The position numbers were made by a program, and so were the translations under genes. Positions 12,574 through 23,541 of a stretch of 64,000 bases of DNA are shown here, in pieces (within the stretch, counting starts at the first letter, position 1; each line of letters opens with the position of its first letter). The notes beneath the pieces are model-generated. The model ran no database searches. It worked only from the letters and a program-made list of their open reading frames with translations, and had not been told where the DNA came from. Source of the DNA: Micromussa lordhowensis (Eukaryota > Cnidaria > Anthozoa > Scleractinia > Lobophylliidae); NCBI GenBank assembly GCA_964020085.1, contig OZ026600.1:38503919-38567918 (forward strand), in the 5' to 3' direction.

Positions 12574-12715
12574 TAAATAACAAAACTGACAAAAGTTCAT
12601 TCAAATGACGCCTGAAAGTACTTCGAAATTGATGTTAAAATCTTTTTAAATGGAAGCTTTCGCCGATCCACGGCATCATCAGGCCTCATTTGAACTTTCG
12701 TCGGTTTTGTTATTT
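12574..12715 (-). mobile_element. Inverted-repeat element with hammerhead-like core
   Basis: Arms AATAACAAAACTGACAAAAG (left) and the reverse complement of the right end (AATAACAAAACCGACGAAAG) pair over roughly 35 bases with a few mismatches. Between them, on the minus strand, lies a hammerhead-ribozyme-like core (separate entry). Small hammerheads occur in Penelope-like elements and retrozymes of animals, so this may be a remnant of one. No reverse transcriptase is present here. Confidence 0.55.
12658..12682 (-). ncRNA. Hammerhead ribozyme-like core (probable relic)
   Basis: The minus strand reads CTGATGA, then TGCCG-TGGAT-CGGC, a 4-bp stem with a pentaloop, then GAAA. This is the conserved hammerhead arrangement CUGANGA, stem II, GAAA. 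Flanking CAAATGAGGC and GCGTCATTTG can form stem I with one mismatch. A weak stem III (CTTC/GAAG) is possible. I could not place a clean NUH cleavage site, so activity is doubtful. Confidence 0.45.
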
Positions 12716-15256
12716 TTCATTTTACTTCACTCCTCGCAGAGAAATAATTAATACTTAGTTTGACCAAGCCTGTTATTTAGCTTAGAACCTTTTTAATTTA
12801 GATGACAAACTGCCTTGTAATACGAGGAGTGACAATTCTGATAACGCTATAGCTGTTTGAACTTTACTTTACTTTGTAATGAAGGTCCTCCTTAAAATTC
12901 TGAGAATTATCCGTAATTCTTTAAAATTTCTCTACCATGGCTTTTGCAATGCTCAGTTTATTGTTCTGAGTATATACCAGGTCAATGGCTTTAAAACTAC
13001 CAATTCGAGGCAGTGACTAAGATTTGATGTCCTCTCCAAACAGCAGTTCAGATTAGAATTGTCACACCCCAATTTCATTAATGGCACACGATCGTATTTT
13101 ATCTGTTTTGTATGTAATTCAAAGAAACGTTGCATTAAAATAATTGTATTCTCTTTATTGAAAGACGACAACGTTAAAAAAGAATTCAATTTAATGTTGA
13201 AATTTAGGTAAATAAATTATTTAATCTATTTCAAACATACCGCTGCACTAATGTGCAAATTATTTATATTATAATGTTGTAATATGCAAATCTATAAGCT
13301 ATTTATGAGTACAAAATGTTAATAAAGATAACTCTTTGATGCAATAATTGCACACGTGCATGGTAAACTCTGGCTAAGGGTTTCCTTGGCAACAATTTTC
13401 AACTGGGTGTCGTAAAAGCAAACCCAGAATGCAATATTCACAATGCTTATCACAGCAAACGTGGACAAAAACGAACCAATGAAAACTCCAAGCACATGTA
13501 CACGTCACAGGTTACAAGCGCGGGAGATCACGTGATAATTCTTTGGTCAAACTCAGAGTTGCAAAGCAAAATACCAGCAAGTCTGGATTACTAGCAGACA
13601 CTGAACCGAAAACTACTACAGAGAATGCCTGTATTTTGTTGTTGTTGTTGATGGGGGGGGGGGGGGGGGGAGCAAATACAATCAAATCAACCAACTGACA
13701 ATAAGGTGAAACTCTTTACAGCAGTGACCATCCAGCGGAGAGTGAAAATCAGAGCGTCTTTTTATTCACGGAATGCAGTAACTGATTATGTGTTTATTAA
13801 CCGTTGTGCAACATGTTCTAACATGTCGAAACCAATACTCCTGACGGTATGCATTATGTGCAAGGTGATTTGGCGACTGGTCTGAGCTTTCCCACGCTTG
13901 GCACCAGGCTACTCGAAAGTAAATTCACTTTTGATTGAAAGGATATAAATTAACAGCCCGATTACGCACTTTCTCTGGTATCAAAGATATAAAGCATATA
14001 TTCTGGTACCAAACTGATAGCTAGATAACGAAAAAAAGAGAAAATGTTGGATCTTCTCTCATACTGAATTAAACAGTTTTCAATCTATTTCATTACGATC
14101 CGGCAACGTGACAGAGGGTGACTTTAATTTTAAGCAGTAAAAAAAAACGCTTTTGTCTCGACGAACCGTCACCCTTAGGGCGACTGTACACGTGAAGGCT
14201 GTTTTGACGTCGCTTAACATGACCTTTCTGCCAATCTCGGTCACGTTTCAAGCAACACTAAATCTCATTAACCACTGTTTGGCGGTTTTGTGTAAATTTT
14301 TGGGTGATTTTTGGGCATTTTGGGAAAGAGATATTTTTTCTTAACGGATAAGTTAAATTGAGGAAAATATGAAATGTTGAAGATTTGATGGATTTGGAAA
14401 ATTGAAATTTCAAGTGAAGAATTAGTAGACGGATACCAAAGAGTCCCCTGCCAACCTTGGCCTCCCTTTTGCGGGGGTCAACTGTCTGGTAGTGTTTCCA
14501 AGCCATCTTAATCCTAACAATTTCCTTTTAATGTTACTTCAAATTTCACGCCTATTCATGTACATTTTACCCTCGTCTTAACAACTGCTAATAAGTCCTA
14601 ATGATTGAAAAAATGTAATCTTAGGTGGCTTGTTCGTCATCTCCATGAAATGTCTGAAGTTACCAGAAAGAGTAAACAGCCAAGAAAGATAATACACGAA
14701 AAAAATGAATTATTTCAACAAACGGCAGGAGCAGATAAGCTGGATAAGGTGACTTGTATTGTTTGATTTACATTTTATTTATTTTATATGTTTACAGTTT
14801 ACATTTGCAACGAATAAAGATGATCTGTCACGTGCGCCTTTGGTGCTAAAAATGATCTTTATTCAGCTAGACTCTCCTATGCATGATTATGAATATCTGA
14901 CTGACAATAATGACTTCTACATCAAGAAGAACCCGAATTACGAATTTAATTGCAGCGAGATTAAAGTTAGGCTCGATTACCAGCCGTTGTTCGGGAAAGG
15001 AGCCCGCGCTAGGAACGTTGACCAGGCACGACAGAGCGGCGGAAATCGAGCGTAGATTAAAGTTACGAACAACGTCACCAACACGGTACAATCTAAAGAA
15101 AAGAAGAAATAAAAAAAAGGAACTAAAATGAACAAAAGAAACAAAAAAAAAAAATAAATAAATAATGAAACCTTTCAATTATATCAAATCACAATCTCGT
15201 TTTTTCGACTCCAGGCTGGTGATGTCCGTTTACGCCATGAGCGGCTAATATATATA
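12716..15256. other. Intergenic, no convincing gene
   Basis: Contains a GTTGTT run followed by an unbroken run of about 18 G at 13,650-13,671. An open frame at 14,759-15,055 (98 codons) follows a possible acceptor TTTACAG, but its product is unrecognised and no partner exon was found. Confidence 0.4.
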
Positions 15257-15381
15257 TCTTATTAGACGTTTTGGTGTGTAGTATCGCTGTATATTTTTAC
15301 GAGTTGTGCAGTATTTTGACGAGCCCGTAGGGCGAGTCAAAATGCAAACAACGAGTAAAAATATACAGCGATACTACACAC

Positions 15382-15399
<18 letters not shown>
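15257..15399. mobile_element. Palindromic MITE, 143 bp
   Basis: A nearly perfect hairpin. TCTTATTAGACGTTTTGG and the following ~45 bases pair with the segment ending CCAAAACGTCTAATAAGA. A second inner palindrome (GTATTTTGACGAGCCC with GGGCGAGTCAAAATGC) sits at the tip. No coding capacity. Confidence 0.85.
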
Positions 15400-15413
<14 letters not shown>

Positions 15414-15685
15414 GATTTCTTTTCCCAAAATTCTGACTTGCTAAGGTTTTGAGCTTCACGCGGCCGGGAGGAATGAGGCGCCGGTACAAATATCGTGTGA
15501 TATTTGTACTCGTTTCGCGCGTTATTTGTACTCCAGGATGCAGAGTTGGATAATAAATACATGTATTCATACCAGGTCTCGTGTTTCATTCGACCCAATA
15601 AAAACAGGCGGACTGATAACTGGGTAATTTCAGTGACTTATCACATGGACACCGAGGATATAGTGTGAAGTGTGTGGTGTAAAGT

Positions 15686-15791
15686 GTGAAGTGTTAAGCG
15701 TGAAGTGTTAAGCGTGAAGTGTTAAGCGTGAAGTGTTAAGCGTGAAGTGTTAAGCGTGAAGTGTTAAGCGTGAAGTGTTAAGCGTGAAGTG
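15686..15791. repeat. 14-bp tandem repeat
   Basis: Seven complete copies of GTGAAGTGTTAAGC, starting at 15,686 and every 14 bases after, plus a partial eighth. They are essentially identical, which implies recent expansion. Diverged half-units (GTGAAGTGTGTGG) precede the array. Confidence 0.93.
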
Positions 15792-16089
15792 TGCAAGGTA
15801 AATGTAAGTGTGCTGAGTATAGGCTTTTTTCATCAAGGACCTTTTACCACTAGCTATCCCCGGTTCACGTAGATCGTACAAGTGCTACGGTTAGTACTGG
15901 ATCGTCTAGGGCGTAAGCCAAAATGAAGCTTGTGCGTATGTGTCTGCGATTCCTAGCCTTCAGCCCTCGGTTCAGTGGAAAGCACATTCTCGTCCGAGTA
16001 TCCCATAGGGAAAATAGTGTCTGCTTTCAACTGCCTTTGGCTCAAGAGCAAGCTACCGTCTCAGTTCTCTATATCCGGCCTATTCTCGC

Positions 16090-16800
16090 CTATATCCCTA
16101 GGCTGGACTTCCGCCGTTCTCTTCCGGCCAATCATTTCGATAGGTACAGACCTTTTGCCCAGGCTACAGTCTATAGCCGTCTGCCGTCGAGTTATGCCTT
16201 AAAAAACGCTCTGATAATAAAAGGATAATTCAGAAATTAATTAAGAAATAAAAAAGAAAAAGAAAAGAAAAAATTTAGTCGAATTCAGCAACTCCAAAAT
16301 TTGGGGTTCGAAACCACGCACCTCCACAATTGTTTCGTGTGGGGCGGGGGGTCTTTTTTATAAAATGTTTTAAAAGCAAGCAACTAACGAGCTTGTGAGT
16401 TTTTTTGAATGGTTAGCTTTTTGGCAGGTTCACTGAGAAATCAAAAAAAGAAAAGTTTAGTCAAATCAAGTCCTGATCAAGTTCAGTAATTCGAAAATCC
16501 GGGGCTCGAAACCCTTCAGCTTTTTTGTGGTCTTGTCTTTTTTCTGTTTTTTCTTTTTCTTTCAGCTTACTAACGAACTTGTGATTTCTTTTTTTGTATG
16601 ATTGTTTTTTTGCCAGGTTGATTGAGAACATCTTAACTTGCAAAATATTTATATTACGTCTATTCAGCAATTTCAATTAACTCGATGACAGAGGGCCGTG
16701 ATAGATTCCAGCCCTGACGATCGCGAACGGTCTCCACCATAGTTGGCCGAAAGAGAACGGCGGAAGTCGAGCTTAGGGATATACACCTGTACGCTGATAT
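16090..16800. repeat. Inverted pair of a diverged repeat with tRNA-like 3' remnants
   Basis: The + strand around 16,090-16,200 (CTGGACTTCCGCCGTTCTCT) recurs inverted at about 16,690-16,790 with scattered substitutions. Between them, 16,297-16,330 reads GGGGTTCGAAACCACGCACC and 16,500-16,520 reads CCGGGGCTCGAAACCC. Both resemble the T-arm and 3' acceptor half of the nearby tRNA-Ala but lie on the opposite strand. This suggests SINE-like or tRNA-derived debris arranged as an inverted duplication. Confidence 0.45.
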
Positions 16801-16961
16801 TGGCCAGAATTAGGCGAGATTTTCGATGAATTTGACTAAATTTTTTCTTTTTTATTTCTAAATCAACCTGGCAAAACACCTACCATACAAATCACAAGTT
16901 TGTTAGTCCAAAAAAAATAAAATAAAATAAAATAAAAAAGAAAAAAAGGAGAAAAAAAATT

Positions 16962-17033
16962 TGGAGGTGCGGGGTTTCGAACCCCGGACCTCTCGCATGC
17001 AAAGCGAGCGCTCTACCACTGAGCTACACCCCC
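16962..17033 (-). tRNA. tRNA-Ala (anticodon UGC)
   Basis: The minus strand folds into a complete cloverleaf: acceptor GGGGGTG/CACCTCC, D-arm GCTCAGTGGTAGAGC, anticodon stem CTCGC/GCGAG with loop TTTGCAT, and T-arm CCGGG TTCGAAA with the matching stem, then discriminator A. The acceptor has the G3:U70 wobble pair that identifies tRNA-Ala to alanyl-tRNA synthetase. The A and B box promoters are internal, and a T8 run directly downstream is a good Pol III terminator. No intron. It decodes GCN alanine codons. Confidence 0.95.
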
Positions 17034-17039
17034 ACCGCT

Positions 17040-19185
17040 TGATGTTGGGGGAAATTTTACAGTTTTTAAATAATAAAATAAACATGCCACACATTCAGCA
17101 TACGGTTTCTCTTTAGTCTACCACCTCTAATATAAGGTAAACTGAAGAAATGAAATAAACAAAAGGAATTCTTTAGCAAATTCAGTTTATAACCAGGGTA
17201 ACATAAACTGAATACTTTCGGAAGATGTACATTGTGGAAAGTAACGTGAAGGCTCGAAAGAGGAAGTTTTAGGTATGCTGACAAGTTATGTACTTGTTTT
17301 CACAAACTTTTAGAGGAGATGTATGGGTCTGAGCGCACAATTGTTTTTATATCGATAAAACTGCGAGGCACTGTCTTTACGTTACTGCTGACGCGTGACA
17401 TGTGATAAGCGTGACACCAGTGAAGAACACGAAGATTTTATCGCTTCGTCGCCAGTCCACCGCTTGATTTCTCACAGCTGTAAAATGGAAGATTCTACTT
17501 GTTCTTTGTCAATGAAGTTTACTTCCAAATTGACTGGTTTTCATCCGCGAGGCAAAACTAAACATGAAATTTGTGGAGTTACATAAATGAGTCTTTATAG
17601 GTAAGTTTAGATCAGATTGTCCATCAGCTGGAAACACGTTTTTACTGTGAGAAGAAAGTCGAACGTTCCATCCAGTTAATTGGGACAGTTAAGCATGAAA
17701 GCCCAAGCATTTCCTACATTGTAGCTCGAAATACAACCGTCAAACATAAACATCAAGCGTATTACAAATATAAGCTTACAGTTACACCGGGGAAACCGCA
17801 TTGGCAGCCAGACGTCATTTGAATCGGATCGACTGATTGTGTGATTCTTGTGCTTTATGCCTAAGTCCTAACTCGCTATGCTTTGTGCTTTAGCTTCCAT
17901 GTCCTGACGGGAATTTCTTCGCCTGTTGAAGCTGGCTTTTAGCACAAGTATGTCCATAGTCCTCATTGTTAACTTTTTGGTGCTTTTCCTTGTATTAATA
18001 ATGGCTGTGTTTATAACACGGGTTTGGACAAAACATTGATTCCCTACTGATCTTCCTACTGACACCCTATTAAAATCAACCCCAAAAAGAAGATTTAATT
18101 GAAGTCAAAGACTATCAATGAAAACCGGTGCAAGTATCAAGGAACAAGGGCTGAACACAAATTCTAAAGGTTGGTTTCTAGACACCCAGTTCATGCTGAA
18201 GATACACCAAGGCTTTAGATTCCATGTCAACAATTGCAGCTTCACTGCTCACTGTTAGTGGCTTTGTCACGAAAAAACCCTCTAGCACCTGGCTTACCAA
18301 GCGCCTAGGAAACTTTGGAGCCAAACAGATCGTATAAGATACCCGTTATTGGTCAGTATTTAATATGGGATGAAATTGAAGATAAAGAAAAGTTAAAAAG
18401 CCCTAGTTGTCATGCCAAGTCCCCTTACATACATGTAGTTAAGCATTTATACCCCAGCACCAGCAAATATAAATGTGCACACCACTATACGCCAAAAACT
18501 CCAATTGCACACTGGTATACCGGAAAATTTTAAAGGCCACGCTGAAGATCTTCAGCTTAACCCACTCAGACTGCACCATGGCGCTGGACCCAACATTATT
18601 AGAATGTTTTAATACTACTTTAATCTATTCAAAAGATGGCCAACTGCTCTAGACCTTTGTAAAAGATCGAGTTTCCTTGTGAACTCTAGTCTTTTTGATG
18701 CTTGCTCTTTTTGATGCGTCAGGGAGAAAGTTCTTCAACACCACTTTAAATTTGAATACTGCAAACTCTCCTTAATATTCCTTTCCCTTCATGAGGGACT
18801 TGCAGGTTAGAATTTTTGTGAGGTCAAGCAATGTCTTTGCTATACCAGTAATATTTCCCAGTGACTAAACCCTGCCATAACTTTACTGCTTCCCAAGGAA
18901 ATTAACAATAATATTAATTGTTAAGAGAGAGGGCTGAGCCAGTGAGTCACTTTAATGCTATGTGGTGAATTATTGTGTAGGTCCAGAAAATATCCCGACC
19001 TCTGCCACAGAAGGGATTTTTTCAAGACCCCATCCCTCTCCCTCCCCCCTAGGAAGTTCCAATCCCTGGAACTGCACATTACTGTCTGTAAACTTGCCAG
19101 TGGTTTTGATTGGTTGATATTTGAAACATTTGCGTAACACCATTACATGTAATTTTGAGATAATTTATTCCTGGGCAGACTGTAA
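17040..19185. other. Intergenic, no gene seen
   Basis: AT-rich sequence with only short unsupported frames (for example 17,395-17,586 and 18,315-18,533). No splice-linked reading frame or repeat array stands out. Confidence 0.4.
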
Positions 19186-19384
19186 TTAGTGTAATTTAAA
19201 ATTTACCAAAATCACATGCTTCAGCATACATGTAGAATTCAAATTCCAAAAACTACCGTGGAATCCCAATTTCTCGAATCCTCGCTTTTTTGAACCTCCC
19301 TCCTGTCCCTTTTTAAATTTACTAACAGAAGCAGATTCAGTATGGATAGCTGGTAGGTTAACGGCATACATTGCTTTAACATGA

Positions 19385-19625
19385 CATAATAACATAAGAT
19401 GGCATGGCATGGCATAGCATAATGTTTTATTCAAGATACAAAAACAACATAAAATACACAACATAATAGTATCTATATACAATAAAATATTCATTAAAAT
19501 AGCTAAGAGACTAAGTTAAAAGACGCTTAAGTCCATTCTTAAACTTTTTAAAACTACCAGCTTTGGCCACATTTCTTGGAAGACTGTTCCATTCTTGTAC
19601 CATACAGATGGCGAAAGATATTAAT
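19385..19625 (-). mobile_element. 5'-truncated LINE, reverse-transcriptase C-terminus and 3' UTR
   Basis: Minus strand 19,625 down to 19,511 encodes EWNSLPRNVAKAGSFKKFKN and ends ...LKRLLT-stop. This is the 'WNSLP...FK..LK' C-terminal signature of LINE reverse-transcriptase ORFs. The 3' UTR carries ATCTTGAATAAAA (about 19,426-19,438) and ends in short GCATG repeats (19,401-19,420). The 3' UTR matches the relic at 58.4-58.7 kb, so both belong to one family. Confidence 0.7.
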
Positions 19626-20403
19626 GTTTGAAAGCATGACACTTTGCTAAGTAAATTAACTTTGACATGCAGTAATACTGATGAGTAAAATATCTTGCTT
19701 TGATGACAAGCTCATGGAAATTTCATGTCTAATTACTAGGAAACTGACCACCATCCATCATTCTCTCATAAATTGAATGCCCTCAAATATTTTTCAGATA
19801 TTACTAGACAATGTCAAGGGCTCTTAGTTTCATCTTTGTCATGACTGTTTGGCTTGAAGAATCAGCTGAAATTCATGCTAAGTTGAATTTGAAAGCGAAG
19901 AATCCTAATATAGATTTAGCCAAGCCTAAAAGCACAGCTCCGGCAGGCACCCGCAGGCATCCATCCAATTAAGCTAACTTAGGATAAGCAAGAATTTTGA
20001 TTTGAGTTTTGTTACTTTGTAGGAAGGTTTTCTGTCTATATTGCTTGCCCCTCTTTTTTGAGTTTGAATAATCTCAAAATACACAAAAGCAGTGAAAAAC
20101 ATTTTCATACAAGAAAAATCTATTCTTCCGTTAACTTTTAATCTTGGGTTAGCATTAACCGGCTTCAGAACAACCTGTCCTGATTACAACAAGTTAACCT
20201 CAATTGAGCCTGGGATCCAATCGAAACCCAGTACTTGGTCAGTGGTCAACTTCAAAACACATGTGACCTTGATGAGCTCTAAACCTGAGCCCACAATATG
20301 GTCATGGGATACTGGTCAGCAGTTAGCTTGTTTTGTCAGGTGTCAATTGACATAACAAGGATGTCCAATATTAAAGATGTGCGCTGTAAACCAAGACTTG
20401 GTA

Positions 20404-21211
20404 CAGACCTTCTGATAGGGTGCGATTTAAAAATCAAAATTGTGCGAAATTTTCGGAGCAGATTATGCGATAAGAACGGGCTATTATGCGATAAATTGTG
20501 CACATTGTGCGATTTTTTCCTGAGCTATTTTAAGCATATTTTACTAGGTTTCATAACAAGAAAACCACTTTTGGGCTGTTCCAAAGACAACTTGAACATA
20601 AAGGAACAAAAATTAAACATCTATACATAAATTGTGATGAAAAGAGACGAGTTCGATGTGCTTGTCCACCACGGACTTCCGACAATGATCCAGCCTATCA
20701 TCCACGTGGAAGGGATGTTTTCTTGCTCTATCTTGCACCAAGTGTGATATACGGTCTTTTCATTTCAAAAAACAGGAGGCGTTTTCACTACAAACTTATC
20801 CACGACAGAGTTTATTTGGAATTCTACGAAAGAAGCTACATTTTCCATCGAAATGAACATCGCTTGGGACCATATGTTGTCAATATAATTATACCACTAA
20901 TTCTGATTGGTCTAAGCTAAAAAAGGTATTGTTTGTGTTACACCAATAGGTAAGTCTTTGAAATTGAAAACTAGTGCCAGTTCCCGGACGTCCAAGAAAC
21001 GCCTTGAACTTCGATCATTTACGAAATAGAAGGTTGTTGACGGTTTTTGAGGCTTTTTCAGAGGCAAATCACCTTAAAATGATGTGTAGATCCACAATTG
21101 TTCTAGATAAAGCGTTAAATAATGGCTTCTTTGGTTAAAATTGTGTGCTTTTTTGTGAATTATGCGATTTTTCATGAATTGTGCGATCGGATGCGATTTG
21201 CGGTCGATTGT

Positions 21212-21247
<36 letters not shown>
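20404..21247. mobile_element. Non-autonomous TIR DNA transposon, 844 bp
   Basis: Ends are CAGACCTTCTGATA (left) and, reverse-complemented from the right, CAGGCCTTCTGATA. TTGGTA flanks both sides (20,398-20,403 and 21,248-21,253) as a probable 6-bp target duplication. Both subterminal zones carry clusters of TGCGAT/TGCGAA motifs (20,424-20,515 and 21,140-21,232), mostly in the same direct orientation, as expected of transposase-binding repeats. The internal frame at 20,723-20,920 is not recognisable as a transposase. Superfamily unassigned. Confidence 0.75.
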
Positions 21248-21253
21248 TTGGTA

Positions 21254-21931
21254 TTAATTGGGGTTTGGCCGTCATGTTCTGCATTGTTGTTGTCGTTGTC
21301 GTTGTTGGGGGCACTCAATCCATACTGCTAGCCATGTTGACCATGAAAAAAGAATTGCATGGTTTTCTATTTGTATGGATGGATGCAGTTCTGTTCCTAA
21401 AGTTACGGTGCTCCGCTTGGTGGCCCTTTGGGCTGCCGGAGCTCTACTATTAAGGTTTTCACAAGTAAGGGTTGCATTGGGCACTAAGGACTGTAACACA
21501 GTAAAGAATGCCTGCTGGTATTGGCATTGTTTGAACTTGAAATGTCAGCAATGGTTGATGAAAAAGTTATTCAAAACCCTGAAATGATATGTTATTAATT
21601 ATAGTAACCTCTACTAACTATGATATAACTATTCACTGTATCACTTACTAAGTCGTTGACCTTTTCAGGTGTTTGATTGGATGGCACAGGCAAGAGTTGC
21701 CCATCTGTACTGAAAACAGCTCTTGGCTGTTTCGAGAGGTTAGTGTTTTTCCTTTGTTGAATATAACTTTCTATGATAAATGGACATTAAACAATGTTTG
21801 CCAAAAAAACGCATTTTTCTGAATGCAGCACTCAATGATTCAATTCGTCCCTTTAATTTACATAAAATATTACATGTAGGTGAGTGTCATTTACGTTAGT
21901 GGTCTGCACCTGTAGAAACAGGGCATGGTAT
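21254..21931. other. Unannotated interval
   Basis: Three mutually overlapping open frames (best 21,258-21,587) have no recognisable domain. A GTTGTTGTCGTTGTCGTTG microsatellite-like stretch inflates their length. No gene is supported. Confidence 0.35.
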
Positions 21932-22155
21932 GGGCATGGTACAGAGTTGTATTTTGCTCTCCGACTTCATGTTCTTTCTCATTCCCTTCTCTTTCTGCCG
22001 GGTCAGGTGCTCATCTTCTCTGCACTGTCCACAAAGCAACTTTGAATAGATAAAGCGTCCTATCAATCTGACTACACCCCCTTCCCCTTGAAAAGCCTGT
22101 TTCCAGGAGGAACAGTATTTACACATGTCAGAGCTATTCTCAGCTGTTTTTAAAT
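21932..22155. repeat. 224-bp duplicated segment, copy 1
   Basis: Starts GGGCATGGTACAGAGTTGTA and ends at CAGCTGTTTTTAAAT. It is repeated in the same orientation at 23,106-23,328 with only a few substitutions. A TIR element sits between the copies. Short minus-strand frames inside are identical in both copies only because of the duplication. Confidence 0.9.
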
Positions 22156-22198
22156 TAAGGATTGACAGGCATTCAGAGATCTTGTCAGGCTCACATTA

Positions 22199-23071
22199 GG
22201 GACCGTTCATTTTTTATGGGGTAGGGGGGGCTGGTGGGATTTGGAAGATAGTCTCTGTAGCATATGATGGGCCCCCCCTCTTAACCGGATATTTTCTCCC
22301 TGCCCCCCCCCCTTATAAACCTAAATTTTTTTGATGACCCCCCCCCAAAAAAAAAAATGAAAAGAAGTCAAAAGCAAAGCAAAAAGAATGATCAAGTAAA
22401 GTTTACCTTCATAAGTTAAACACAAAAACTGCAGTTTCAAAAAGTTCTTTCTGAATCACCATTTTCACCTATTGGGATATGTCGTTTGTGTACTCTGACT
22501 ATTTTTAACCCAACAAGAGCCCTAACTAGGGGGGTTCGGGGGCATTCTCCCCCGAGAAAATTTAGAATTTCAGAACTTCAGAAACGCTATTTTACGCCAT
22601 TCTGGCAAACATTTTGTAACATTTGTAAATTCATTTACTGCAGTTTAAAGTGAAAATAGTAGAAATAACTTTTAAATATTTACATGTGCACTGGCCATGG
22701 TAATCTGTCTTTTCCTTTGATAAACAAGGTACTGTCTGTTGTTGGGAGTGAACATTCTCAAGTAGTTTTAAATTCATATTGTTCCTTCCATTACAAACTA
22801 GGGGGGTCCAGGGGACACGCTCCCCCAGGGAATTTTAGATTTTTAGAACCTCAGAAATGAAATTTTAGGGCATTTTGGTAGAAAATTTTGCACCATCATA
22901 GATGCTGTTATTACAACATTTTAGGGTAATTTTTTGAGTGACCCCCCCCCCCCCTTACAGACAATACTTTTTTTTGGCTGGCCCCCCCTTTAAGACTTTT
23001 TTTTTCATGCCCCCTCCCCCCTCAATCCCACCAGCCCCCCCCCCCCTATCTCATAAAAAATGAACGGTCCC
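22199..23071. mobile_element. Non-autonomous TIR element with TTA target duplication, 873 bp
   Basis: TIRs GGGACCGTTCATTTTTTATG and its reverse complement bound the element. TTA flanks both ends (22,196-22,198 and 23,072-23,074). Subterminal C- and G-homopolymer tracts (AGGGGGGGCTGGTGGGAT and CCCACCAGCCCCCCC) extend the pairing. A 3-bp TWA duplication is the known habit of PIF/Harbinger-type elements, so that superfamily is plausible. No transposase frame. Confidence 0.82.
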
Positions 23072-23105
23072 TTATAGTCTTTGCTGCTCTTGGTATAATT
23101 GTACA

Positions 23106-23328
23106 GGGCATGGTACAGAGTTGTATTTTGCTCTCCGACTTTATGTTCTTTCTCATTCCCTTCTCTTTCTGCTGGGTCAGGCGCTCATCTTCTCTGCACT
23201 GTCCACAAAGCAACTGTGAATAGATAAAGCATCCTATCAATCTGACTACACCCCTTTCCCCTTGAAAACCTGTTTCCAGGAGGAACAGTATTTACACATG
23301 TCAGAGCTATTCTCAGCTGTTTTTAAAT
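23106..23328. repeat. 223-bp duplicated segment, copy 2
   Basis: Second copy of 21,932-22,155. Differences include TCAGGCGCTC for TCAGGTGCTC and a shortened C-run. It lies just left of the displaced 3' LTR. Confidence 0.9.
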
Positions 23329-23396
23329 CTTGTTTAAGGATACCTTTGCAAATGGTGTCTCTTTCCAGTTTCCAGTCACTATTTCACCATCCATAC

Positions 23397-23526
23397 TGTG
23401 GAATCCCTAGAGAGAACTCAAGACAACATTCAACACAACATATGTTTATAACAGCACGAGGTCCCAGCATGCATTGCAAGCAAAGAGCTTGCCTAACAAA
23501 TACATATATATGGGCATAACTGTACA
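23397..23526 (-). mobile_element. LTR (probable 3' LTR of the split Gypsy element)
   Basis: Read on the minus strand it runs from TGTACAGTTATGCCC to GGGATTCCACA, giving the TG...CA ends of an LTR over 130 bp. About 120 bases match 30,597-30,716 in the same orientation (shared core GACAACATTCAACACAACAT on the + strand). Directly upstream on the minus strand is AGGAAGGGAGG, a fitting polypurine tract. The element's other parts lie 4 kb to the right, beyond a tandem array. Confidence 0.7.
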
Positions 23527-23541
23527 CCTCCCTTCCTAGTA
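23527..23541 (-). other. Putative polypurine tract
   Basis: Minus strand AGGAAGGGAGG abuts the TG start of the LTR, as in the plus-strand priming site of LTR retroelements. Confidence 0.5.

Noticed and set aside
14759..15055. 98-codon frame after a TTTACAG acceptor-like site
   Set aside because: No partner exon keeps the frame and the sequence resembles no family I know; a joined upstream ATG fragment runs into a stop.
21258..21587. Cys-rich 109-codon frame
   Set aside because: Cysteines come from a GTTGTCGTTG low-complexity tract and three frames are open at once.
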